The notes below the pieces were generated by a model that worked only from the letters and a program-made list of their open reading frames with translations, was not told the DNA's origin and ran no database searches. A stretch of DNA of 64,000 nucleotides, from positions 20,707,680 to 20,771,679 of the forward strand of contig NC_047067.1 of the NCBI RefSeq assembly GCF_902459465.1, given 5' to 3'. This DNA comes from Asterias rubens. Its lineage: Eukaryota; Echinodermata; Asteroidea; Forcipulatida; Asteriidae. The translations under genes were made by a program, and so were the position numbers. Shown here piece after piece: positions 36,401 to 44,000 of this stretch (position 1 is the stretch's first letter; each line of letters begins with the position of its first letter).

Positions 36401-36606
36401 AAAGTTAAATCTTGGTGATTGGTTGCAGCTGTAAAGGTGTCTGCCTCAAGTAAAGATACAGCTGTCTTAATACAGGGTCAAGTGACTAAAGGAAGACTGT
36501 CTTCCACAAACTCACAGTCAAGCGTTGATGATCAGGTTTAGTGTACTGGCATATCATGTTTACTTACCATGTTTAAGATGTAATGAAGATGTTCCCTCTG
36601 TAGCAT
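16058..36606 (-). CDS. TNS: Tensin homologue (SH2-PTB adaptor), 16 exons, three in-frame stops
   Basis: Tensins link integrin tails to actin at focal adhesions. Exons on the minus strand, 5' to 3': 36568-36606 (coding part), 34263-34545, 30231-30543, 25311-29335, 24337-24557, 23595-23799, 22017-23157, 21179-21324, 20194-20271, 19629-19757, 18980-19153, 18416-18490, 17897-18065, 17229-17297, 16690-16728, 16058-16214. All junctions are AG/GT, all phases agree and the lengths sum to 7263 nt (2420 codons plus stop). The SH2 (exons 20.3-19.0 kb) and PTB (18.1-16.06 kb) are clearly tensin: [59 protein letters not shown], and [18 protein letters not shown] near the end. No phosphatase-like/C2 region precedes them, as in tensin-4 or short isoforms. 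TAA at 27448-27450 and 27052-27054 and TGA in the SH2 interrupt the frame. The 5' end is uncertain. Confidence 0.85.
16915..17165 (+). repeat. Non-LTR retrotransposon 3' fragment
   Basis: In the plus strand, allowing frameshifts, it reads like the end of a non-LTR ORF2: [19 protein letters not shown], then a PTHGRRGR-like stretch. It ends in a short GAGT microsatellite. It lies in a tensin intron, antisense to the gene. Confidence 0.55.
17660..17910. repeat. 123-bp tandem duplication covering a splice donor
   Basis: The block beginning TCTAGAAGTTAAGACATCC at 17663 is repeated from 17786, ending in both cases with TTGACTTACTTCCTCTGATT. That ending holds the donor and last bases of the tensin exon 17897-18065, so a perfect decoy donor lies 123 bp further into the intron. 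Confidence 0.9.
18980..20271 (-). CDS. TNS: Tensin SH2 domain exons, with in-frame TGA
   Basis: Exons 20194-20271, 19629-19757 and 18980-19153 encode the tensin-type SH2: [12 protein letters not shown] at the start, then GTFVVRDS containing the phosphotyrosine-binding arginine (FVVRDS corresponds to FLVRES), then [18 protein letters not shown] and [15 protein letters not shown]. Directly after VRLK the codon is TGA (complement of about 19078-19080), where tensins have glycine (GGA would need one base change). Splice sites on both sides are intact and the frame resumes immediately. Confidence 0.9.
20318..20465 (-). repeat. Dispersed short repeat, Penelope-type tail
   Basis: Minus-strand copy of the family also seen at 1030-1185 and 44755-44870: CCAGAAGACGATCAGAGC, then CATACTGATTGAAATG, and at the end a CATGGTG-type stem. 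It lies in a tensin intron. Confidence 0.55.
20820..21120. repeat. Dispersed repeat fragment in a tensin intron
   Basis: The piece CTAAGAGCTGAATTGC and the following GAGAAGCAGGCATGCAA recur, inverted, at about 62795-62850 (GCAATTCAGCTCTTAGCTG). The overlapping ORFs on both strands are not conserved exons: the region lies between clear tensin exons and has no matching splice sites. Confidence 0.5.
21738..21983. mobile_element. Palindromic MITE, CAGGGCCC termini
   Basis: About 246 bp, starting CAGGGCCC and ending GGGCCCTG. The inverted repeats cover most of each half (AGAGCTGCTAAGCAC with GTGCTTAGCAGCTCT; ATGAAATTTC with GAAATTTCAT; TTGATAAAA with TTTTATCAA). CAGGG ends are typical of hAT-type elements, but I could not confirm an 8-bp target duplication. 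Relatives with similar ends lie at 33883 and 61597. Confidence 0.8.
22017..24557 (-). CDS. TNS: Tensin exons 6-8: proline-rich middle region
   Basis: Exons 24337-24557, 23595-23799 and 22017-23157, separated by introns with standard sites (donors GTATGT, GTGAGT and GTAGGG). The long third exon encodes about 380 residues rich in Pro, Ser, Thr and Val. It includes PPPRPQLP (an SH3-type stretch) and a duplicated P-x-YPT(Y/F)SDR segment containing PPQY, a WW-domain type motif. This matches the disordered centre of tensins in character, though the sequence itself is not one I recognise. Confidence 0.75.
25311..29335 (-). CDS. TNS: Tensin giant exon (about 4 kb) with 22-residue repeats
   Basis: A single frame runs from about 29335 to the donor AATG|GTGAGT at 25305-25311. 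The start is set by phase and by the acceptor TCTTCGTCTCGAG; TGA closes the frame just upstream. The first part is Thr/Pro-rich ([18 protein letters not shown]), then basic and Ser-rich. Next comes the repeat array at about 26050-27775, then a Gln/His/Asn-rich tail. Frame is kept across all 26 repeats, so the array is under coding constraint or was until recently, yet two repeats carry TAA. Confidence 0.75.
26050..27775 (-). repeat. Coding minisatellite: 26 x 66 bp (22 residues)
   Basis: The core is R-S-K-S-T-(E/D)-R followed by either [15 protein letters not shown] or [15 protein letters not shown]. The anchor TGCTTTTGGATC or its variants recurs every 66 bp from 26072 to 27730. The two variants alternate in blocks, and a six-unit (396-bp) higher-order repeat is visible: the two TAA-bearing units are exactly 396 bp apart. 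The unit is rich in Ser/Thr next to Arg/Lys, so phosphorylation of RSKST is plausible (inference). Confidence 0.92.
29370..30230. other. Tensin intron, no other feature seen
   Basis: AT-rich intron between the giant exon and exon 4. No repeat family or ORF was recognised. Confidence 0.5.
30231..30543 (-). CDS. TNS: Tensin exon 4, low-complexity linker
   Basis: Acceptor CTCTGTAG and donor CATCTGG|GTAAGAA, phases 1 and 2, matching the neighbours. It encodes a Ser/Thr/Pro/Gln-rich segment (for example [19 protein letters not shown]) with no known domain, as expected for the poorly conserved middle of tensins. Confidence 0.75.
30722..32410 (+). mobile_element. Penelope-like element, 5'-truncated and frameshifted
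   Basis: It lies antisense in a tensin intron. The plus strand opens at reverse transcriptase motif A ([11 protein letters not shown]) and continues through [19 protein letters not shown] and YVDDTFIIW. Two frameshifts follow (near 31050 and 31083), after which the frame 31119-32024 reads [11 protein letters not shown]. It ends in a GIY-YIG endonuclease domain ([20 protein letters not shown], then TTRLKEH) typical of Penelope-like elements. Upstream RT motifs are missing. The tail at 32080-32410 carries a hammerhead-like motif and the GTGTTACCGCAAACC end shared with short dispersed repeats. It is not active as it stands. Confidence 0.88.
32088..32130 (+). ncRNA. Hammerhead-ribozyme-like motif in the Penelope tail
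   Basis: The strand reads CTGACGA, one spacer base, a 7-bp stem (GACTAGA with TCTAGTC) closed by a GCAA tetraloop, then GAAAC. That matches the hammerhead core CUGANGA, stem II and GAAA. Penelope-like elements are known to carry hammerheads. I cannot identify a clean stem III and cleavage triplet, so self-cleavage is unproven. Confidence 0.45.
32974..33154. mobile_element. Palindromic MITE, 181 bp
   Basis: The ends are AAGGCCGAGTCACACTGCAG and CTGCAGTGGGACCGGGCCTT. Inner arms pair through CGATAACGA..AACGATAAC with GTTATCGTT..TCGTTATCG, and further in GCAAAGAGAACGCATT pairs with AATGCGTTCTCTTTG. No coding capacity. It lies in a tensin intron. Confidence 0.85.
33390..33605 (+). repeat. Non-LTR retrotransposon 3' fragment with ATG tail
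   Basis: The plus strand reads [19 protein letters not shown], the familiar C-terminal stretch of non-LTR reverse transcriptase ORFs. It ends in an ATG/ATGACG microsatellite at 33580-33605, as such elements often do. Confidence 0.6.
33883..34132. mobile_element. Palindromic MITE, GGGCCCAATTTCATGGCTCT ends
   Basis: About 250 bp with almost perfect terminal inverted repeats of roughly 30 bp (GGGCCCAATTTCATGGCTCT and AGAGCCATGAAATTGGGCCC) and further imperfect pairing inside. Same family as 61597-61850. Confidence 0.88.
34263..34545 (-). CDS. TNS: Tensin exon 3, N-terminal region
   Basis: The acceptor is a pyrimidine-rich tract ending ATATCCAG and the donor is ATCG|GTAAGAG. If translation starts at the internal ATG (34519-34521), the first residues [19 protein letters not shown] are strongly hydrophobic and resemble a signal peptide, which would be odd for a cytosolic adaptor. 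If translation comes from exon 2 the segment is simply internal. A charged, probably helical stretch follows ([20 protein letters not shown]). I do not recognise a named domain. Confidence 0.6.
34600..36540. other. Tensin intron 2, nothing further recognised
   Basis: No exon or repeat family was identified. A short TTAGGG-type run (two and a half copies) occurs at about 36212-36229. It is too short to call a telomeric remnant. Confidence 0.4.
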
Positions 36607-36642
36607 GACCTTTGATTGACCTTGACCAGGAACAACAGCACA
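36568..36642 (-). CDS. TNS: Tensin exon 2 (candidate start-containing exon)
   Basis: A 75-bp exon with a strong acceptor (TTTTATTTTCACAG) and donor ATG|GTAAGT. It is open throughout and joins the next exon in phase 0. The first ATG would give a protein beginning [13 protein letters not shown]. The alternative start is the ATG at 34519-34521 in the next exon. The upstream donor near 37400 (CAATG|GTAACC) would introduce a stop if its own ATG were used, so that exon is best read as 5' UTR. Confidence 0.5.
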
Positions 36643-36849
36643 CTGTGAAAATAAAACACAGTGTACTCAAAAAAGGTAATCAACAGTAATCAAGTGAAAG
36701 ACATTTTTTTTAAAGTTTGTTTTTAAAGATGGTTTTGGGAAAAAACTCTGAGTTTAACCAACAAAAAAGGTTAAGAACATTTTGGTTTAAAAAAAGTTAT
36801 TATAATAAACCTCACTGAAAAAAATTATGTTTATCAAAAAAAAAATTAT

Positions 36850-37320
36850 AAGATGTTATGTTTCTAAAAACACCTTAATATTAGTTTATTAAAACACCTT
36901 AAAGTAATGAAATTTCCCAAAACACCTTTAAACAAATATTTTTTCTCAAAACACCTTTAATTTCTTTTTTATGCACCTTTTTACAATATTTACCAAAATT
37001 GACCAAAGTACTTCAACTACAAAAAAAAGGACTGGTAAAACAGGAAATGTTTTTCTTCATTTCACAATAATATCTGTAATTTGGGATAATAAAAAAAAAA
37101 AACATCCATTGGTTAAAAATAATTCTATTGCATTTCACTGGGAAACAAAATGTTGCTCAAAACTACTTTACAAGTTTCTCAAAACACATTAAAAAATACG
37201 TATGTTTCTCTAAATATCTTTACAACAAATAATGTTCCTAAAAACACCTTTAAAAACTTGTTCTTCCTTTCAAAATAATTTCTGTAATTTGAGAAGGAAA
37301 AAAAAGAAGGAAAAAAACCT
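36850..37320. repeat. Degenerate repeats of AAAACACCTTTAAA
   Basis: The motif TTTCTCAAAACACCTTTAAA and variants occur about ten times at irregular spacing in very AT-rich DNA, in the first tensin intron. Confidence 0.5.
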
Positions 37321-37400
37321 ATTACACTTTACTGAACAAAATTTTTTACAGTGAGAACTCCTCGAGTTAAATAAGTGATAGATAAAGTTAACATGGTTAC

Positions 37401-37560
37401 CATTGGTTGTATCGTGGAAGAAGATCATCCAAAGACATCAAAAGTGAGGACATGATCACGATGAACACGTCCTGTTAACAGCATTCTAAATCACAGCATG
37501 GATGGAGTCACAGCATGCAGTACAGTCAGTGTTTGCACGACGAAGGAAAACAGAATGTCT
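37401..37560 (-). promoter_or_regulatory. Probable tensin first exon (5' UTR) and promoter side
   Basis: A minus-strand donor, CAATG|GTAACC, lies near 37400. Upstream to about 37560 the sequence is free of the AT-rich repeats found elsewhere. An ATG here would run into a stop after splicing to exon 2. No TATA box is evident. The start site is inferred only from this donor and the lack of any coding exon upstream. Confidence 0.35.
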
Positions 37561-38224
37561 AGTCTTTCAGTTTTCACTACCTACCACACAAGTCACCACG
37601 GAATGTATGCATGATTCTCAGCTTGCAGTAATACTCCAGACTTTGACGAACATCCACATTTAATAAGAATCCTTCGATCATCCTCAAAACAGACATTTTA
37701 TTGAATTACTTATCTGTCAAACTCGTCGGATGTAAAACATGCCCTCCATGAGCACGACGCATTACATCATAGTTACCTACAAATGAACTACAGAGGGCGC
37801 ACTCCATAAAAACAACAAGAACAGAAAGTTATTTATTTTTGAGGTGTAAAATAATGGAACATGTTCTTTTCACAACATCAGTAATATTATTGGTTGTTTC
37901 TTTAACAAATGTTTTTTCTGACAAAATATTTAATAATTTTAGTTTAAAGCCCATTCATCAGTAAAGAAAACAAACAGAATAAAAAAGAAATGGACAAAAA
38001 GGAACCATTATATACAAAAGATAAGGAGTTTGACAAGTAGGCCCCTGTTAACTTTTTTCTTCGGCAAAAATTTAATTTTGTAAAACTTTTTAGTAGGCTA
38101 CGTTGTAAACGGTTTATAGTCCAAACAAAAGCTGGGTCCTGAAGTAGCTGTAGTTAGGTTTTACAGTAGGCTGGGAAATCACCTCATTCGCAGTCAAATC
38201 CGGATTCTGCCATCCACTCTTTGT

Positions 38225-39340
38225 GGTGGAGAGCAGTAAGTGGTGCTCAAACTATTTTGCCGCACGCCCCCAAAAAGTGCAACAATTAAGAAAAACTTAT
38301 AATTTTTTATAACATGAAAAGCCCTCAAGCTATACGCCCTGCTTCGGTACATGCCTACTTCTGGTATCGATGGGACGCGTAGAAGGGAGCATACAATTTC
38401 CTCAAGCTATACGCCCTGCTTCGGTACATGCCTACTTCTGGTATCGATGGGACGCGTAGAAGGGAGCATACAATTTCCTCAAGCTATACGCCCTGCTTCG
38501 GTACAGGCCTACTTCTGGTATCGATGGGACGCGTAGAAGGGAGCATACAATTTCCTCAAGCTATACGCCCTGCTTCGGTACAGGCCTACTTCTGGTATCG
38601 ATGGGACGCGTAGAAGGGAGCATACAATTTCCTCTGCTTTGGCATTACTTCATTAGGGTAGCCTAATTTTGAGACGTTTAAGAGTTCCGATTGGCTAAGA
38701 AGGAATCGGACCAATAGTTCTTTTGTATTTAAGATTGGGAATGCGGGCTATAGTCGAGATACATTAAATTTCTAGGTGTGTCCTAATTGTCCTTATCCCA
38801 AAAGATTGTTTTTATAATAGCCACTTTTCACTAAAACTTTGATTTACTGGTACAAGAAAGTCCTTGAGAGAAAGTTTGTATATGTATTGATTTGAATTGC
38901 GGTAAAGATTGAAAGTGCATTGTCAAACCACTGTGCAGAAATATAGCTAATAAGTAGTGTAATTTTACTTTAAATTGTGTAAAATGTAGATTTGCTAATT
39001 CTAGGATTTTCCAGCAAGGGTTTAAAACACTCTTAGAAGTTGATGTGCTTGGTCGAGGGCTGACTTGGGACCAGGCAGAGTACGACCCAAAGGGTAACTG
39101 AACTCAATAAACTCTACAGACTCTAAAGACAAGGAGTGGGAGTGACGTAGAGATAGATAGAGAGAGAGACACACATCTACAGAGATTGTACCACCGGAAA
39201 CCACTGTTTAAAATTATTTCATTAAGACATCGTTAATTTTACCATTTTTGTGAATTCATTGTAAATAAATGTGTACATTTTCGTGTAAATATAATTGTTT
39301 TTCCTTTGTCATTCAATTTTGTCAGTGTAACAACAACTAT
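38225..39340 (+). mobile_element. Possible LTR-like segment
   Basis: It includes 77-bp tandem repeats (separate entry), a GTATTTAAG TATA-like box near 38735, AATAAA near 39265 about 530 bp downstream, and a junction near 39345 reading ACTATTGATGGTCCAACC, where TGG could begin a primer-binding site. No second LTR or gag-pol was found. This would be a solo LTR if real. Confidence 0.25.
38323..38634 (+). repeat. 77-bp tandem repeat, four copies
   Basis: Units begin CTCAAGCTATACGCCCTGCT at 38323, 38400, 38477 and 38554. They are identical except for ACATG versus ACAGG after GGT. Each holds GGTATCGATGGGACGCGTAG. Overlapping ORFs of 61 codons are products of the repeat and are not called as genes. 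Confidence 0.95.
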
Positions 39341-39377
39341 TGATGGTCCAACCGAGGTCAGTGAAAGACTCGGGGCA

Positions 39378-39520
39378 TGACAATTGCAAGGCTTAACTTT
39401 TATGGTTTTAATCAAAACCTGCCAGGCTTTGAACCCAAGATCGTGAGGTTGTTGTTTTTTTACTCAAAGTTTAATAAGATGAGCCTTGCAACTTTACCTC
39501 AAAATAAATTAACAAAATAT
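39378..39520 (+). repeat. Dispersed repeat copy, shared with 12465-12640
   Basis: Shares GCAAGGCTTA, AGGCTTTGAAC, AAGTTTAA..GATGAGCCTTG and CTCAAAATAAAT in the same order with 12465-12640. No coding capacity and no family name recognised. Confidence 0.55.
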
Positions 39521-40289
39521 AGAAACACAACACAAAATGCTCCTTTACTCCTCATTCTCTACTGAATGTCATAAGTTTTCAAAAATTGGATGATTCAAGA
39601 ATTGTTCCAGGTGACAAGTCTGTCCTAGAAACATGTTCTGTAATGGTCACAATTTCCCCCTTGCTTTTCAAGGGGCTGCAATTTGGACTTCCAAAATGTA
39701 GTCAACTAACAGAATGACTAAAAGATAACCTGCGCCCTTTGATTCAAAACAAATTTAACTAAAAAAACTTTAAAAAACATTGAAGAATGCCAGATGTATC
39801 ACCAGAAAACATCAAATAATGTGGAACTGACATTTTTGCACTTGATTGCCAATAAATACCAAAATGAATACCAAAGATGTCATACAATTTAGATTAGATC
39901 TAACAGTCTGAAAATCTGCAACTAAATTGGACCATAAGACCCGACACTTCAACTTGAGTAAGAATAATTAATACAGAGAAAGAAATTAGTTTCATCCTAA
40001 AGGTAATTTGAGACCAAATTCATACAGGTTTTTGAAGGAAACAAAAAATTAAGATTCTTAAATGTGTTGAGTGACAAGACTTCTCTTAAATTAACCCTCA
40101 AAAGCAAATGGTTAAAATTTGTATCGAAGATTGACTGAAAGAAGGTCTTGTATCAAACTTGTTTGGTTTCAAAACCCTAAAAATATCACACCCCTGTTTG
40201 GGGTTTTAAGAGTAGGTACAAGAAATGTACAATTGGTTCCTGTCTACTTCAAGGTTTAAGGAATGCACTTTCTTTGTTTCCTGCCAAAT

Positions 40290-40840
40290 TCAATGTATAA
40301 TAATAATATAGAACACTTATAGTATAGCACTGGTATCCGTCTAGAGAAGGTGCTTGAGGAGAGAAAGACAAGTTAGGACTGAGGATTGTGTGAGTATGCT
40401 TGTTTGAACAGGTGAGATTTTAAGTTTGTCTTGAATGTTGTGATGGATGTAGATGATTTGACAGTCAGTGGGAGTTGGTTCCACACCGGGCTGATGCTAC
40501 AGAAAAGGATCTGTTGCCCCAAAGAGTGGAAGTTCTGGGCTGATGAAGTATCATGAGCTCACTAGAACGCAGTCCGGTGTGTGCTGAGGTGTATGGGTGG
40601 ATGAGGTTGATGAGGTATTTTGGAGCATTGTTGTGAAGGATTTGGAAAATGAATAGAGCAAGTTTGTACTGAATCCTGTGTGATATTGGCAGCCAGTGGA
40701 GATCCTGTAATACAGGAGTGATGCAGGAATATTTACTGGCAGCGATGTTTTGTAGACGTTTCAGTTGGTTTCTCTTGATGTCATAAAGCAGTGAATTGCT
40801 CAATAAGCAATGTAAGTATTTGGCTCCTGCCAACTACAAA
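40290..40840 (-). mobile_element. CR1/L2-type non-LTR retrotransposon fragment
   Basis: The minus strand encodes 122 residues of the reverse transcriptase C-terminal region: LKRLQNIAASKYSCITPVLQ, DLHWLPISHRIQYKLALFIF, then LRSSELMILHQPRTSTLWG and RSFSVASARCG. The family pattern is 'ITPVL..LHWLPV..RI.FK' followed by 'RSFS.AAP..WN'. The 3' end lies at lower coordinates, next to a TAA tract at 40300. It is 5'-truncated. Confidence 0.85.
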
Positions 40841-41039
40841 GTACAAGGAATTTACTTTTTTGTTTCCTACCCACATCATCATTATGATATTTGTAACGAT
40901 TGTAAATTATGTCGCAATTCAGCGTTATGCTGCGATGAAATTTTTAAATAAATAAACAATTTATAAATAAACAATTTTTAAACAAGGTAGATCGAATGTA
41001 TGTATTTGACTCCTAGCCATCTTTGTCCACACACTTTAC

Positions 41040-44000
41040 TTATATAGTCCAACAAGCTGACATCATATTACAGAAGTCATCATCGTTGCTTGTAGCTAGG
41101 CTAACACCTTCATAGTAATCTTCAAACTCTCCGTAGCTTATTTCCTTTCTGCGACCGTCAAATAACTCAAGGAAGTCGTCCATTATTTCTACAGCAGTCA
41201 CAAGACCTGTTGGGATAAAAGGCAAGGTAGCAGTGAAAGGTCAGCGTGTAGGGGAAGTAACATATCAAGGATAAGTTACCAGCGAAATGTTTCTGGTTTT
41301 CGGATCGGACAGAACATTGTATCCAGGTCGATCCGAAAAATAGTTTGGCAACAAGAATATTATCTCCGAACCTTGACTGAACGATGAGCTTTTACAGAAC
41401 AATTATTTTGAGATCTCACTACCACAGTATGAAAACAATACATTTTGTCATCATGGGGCCGGAAAACTACCTTGTATTATCCGTGCTCTTGTTACAATCG
41501 TGCTCGTATCTTCCACTTTTTAAGACATAGAAACATGCATGGGACAGTTTGGGACCGATGGAATACCTCATGTTAACCGGCGTCTCGTATCTTCCGAGCT
41601 TGTATTACGTGAATCGACTGTATATAGTATGTTACAGATAAAGTTCCCACACAAGGTAACACTAATCATCATCATCAATCGTCATAGGCTGCTGTTGTTT
41701 GACGCAACAACCGCCCACTTCTTCTTGGTTGTGTGGCTTGTGCAGGAGCGATTTTGCTTCGCTGTAGGGTAGCCGCAGTTAGTTCGGCCACACTACATAC
41801 ATTGATATCTCAAAACAATTTAAGAAGCTCTTTAAGTTGTCATCTATCTACTGAGATATTTCTCAAAAGGAGTAGGTAAAAGAGCGAAGGCTAAACGTTG
41901 CTAACCTTGGAGAACATGCGGATGTTTCTGCACATTGAAAAACTTCTTCAACTCATCCTTACTCACTGTTCCAGACTTATTGGCATCGATTTTCTGAAAC
42001 GCCTGTAAAAAAACCAAAAAAACGTCAATACAATAGTAAAAATAATAGTTATAGTGGCTTCTTACATAGCTCTCAAATCTGTCACTGTGGGATGTTCATG
42101 GCGCTCCAACATTCTCATCACTGTCCTCTTATTTAAGCTCCCTTGGGAGAACACAAACTGTACTGTCTCAAGTATGTATTGCTCCTCAAACAATCAAAGA
42201 AGTGGAGATGGGCAGGGCACCTAGCAAGGAAGCATGACAACAGGTGGGCATGCACAACAAAACTGGACTCCTAGAAACTGGTCAAGAAAAAGAGGGCGAC
42301 AAAACAGCAGACGGAGAGATGACCTAAGTACATTCAGGTAACAGACAGCGGGGATAGAGTGAAATGGAGAATTGGTGAAGAGGCTATCCTCCTGCAGTGG
42401 AGTGAAACGGGCTAGACGATGAGAAACAACTATAGTTACGAGTCTTGCTCAACTGGACACAAGTACCATGACTGGATTTGAACCCACACCCTGATGACTC
42501 AGCAACCAGTATTTGAGTCCGATCCATTAAACACCTCAGTAATTACTAAATGTCTCACCTTTCTAACATATGTTTTTCTCCTTTCGTTCATTTCTCCCAG
42601 GAAAGCTCGATGGAATTCACCATAGTCTATGGATTGGTCTTCATTCTGATCCAACACGAGCCACAGCGTCTCAAACAACTGAGAGAAACCCAGAATAAAC
42701 AAAATGATATACATGTACAATAAGGCACTTTTGATGACGAGTCAACAGGTGTATGAACCCTTTAATGGCCCGTTCAATTCACTATTTTGTATCGTTTTTT
42801 TATACCTCTGTTCCTATGATTATTTCTGGTGGTAAGAGTAAGATAGGTAGTGACATTTTCGCACTTGATTGCCAATAGACACCAAAGAATTAAATTGGTA
42901 TAAGACTTGCTATTTGTTGATGTTTTTTTTTTACCTCTGTTCCTATTCCTGGCAGTAGATTTTAACTCAGGAAAATGTATAAGTTTAATTTGTGAAACAG
43001 AAAGAAAACTTTTTATTTTAAATAAAAGTGAGAATTCTAAAGAAAGCAGTGCAACTTAAGGTAAGAGTTACTGAGCCAGAGATGATGTGATCCCTCCCTT
43101 GGTATTTATTCTAGGAACTGTGACAACACTCTGTCTGGGATTTGAACCAGCAACCTTGTATATTGCTAGCTAGTCAGTCTATGTGTGTTTAACTTACATT
43201 AGGGTCCACTTTAATGTGGTACGTATCCAGCGCGTGTCGTAGTTCTTCTTTGCTTAACACACCATCACCAGAGATATCCATCTGTCTGAAGTGACGCCCA
43301 AGTCCAGTTAATGTCTTACATGCTCTCTTGCGTAGTTGGGCTCTGACTGACTCTGAAGGAATCAAACAAACAAGAGTTTCGTTCAAGTGTATGTTTCACA
43401 GAAACACCATGAGAAATCGTTGACAAAGGTTATATGAAGAAGACCTTGTGTGCATGTATGATGTCACTAGAGTAGAGCGCCCTCACACAGAGGTCAAGAG
43501 AAAGTATTTCAATTACACACTGTGCACTGTGCGAGTTATAACTATGCATTTCCATTGTTTGATCAGATTCGACAGTATCGATACAGATTCGATACTTTGC
43601 ATTGTTCACATTCATTTTGTTCAGAGGCCAAACTACATAAAGCTGTTCAGCAAATAAGTTTGCAACAATGTGAATGACATGGCAACCTATTCATGCTAAG
43701 TGAGACTTGTCCATGCTTAGCAAAGTTTTAAGCATAGAAGCAAATAATCAGTTTGTATGCAACAAGTGACCTTTGAAACCTAAGCTCGGTCTTAAGGTCG
43801 TTGCAGCAGAACATTAGCAGTTATCTCAAACCTACCTTGTACTTTAGTAATGAGTTTTTGATCTATAGCTTCCTGCTTTGTGATTGGTGGATCCATCTTA
43901 GCATGATACTCCTCTGGATCGTAAGGTATCCGCCCATTGCTAAATCTAGATATAAAGATTAGAAACTGTTATTAAACAAAGACAAAGTTTTAAAGATCTT

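Noticed and set aside
38351..38613. 61-codon ORFs in the 77-bp repeats
   Set aside because: The frame is set by the repeat and changes with each unit. No start or splice support.
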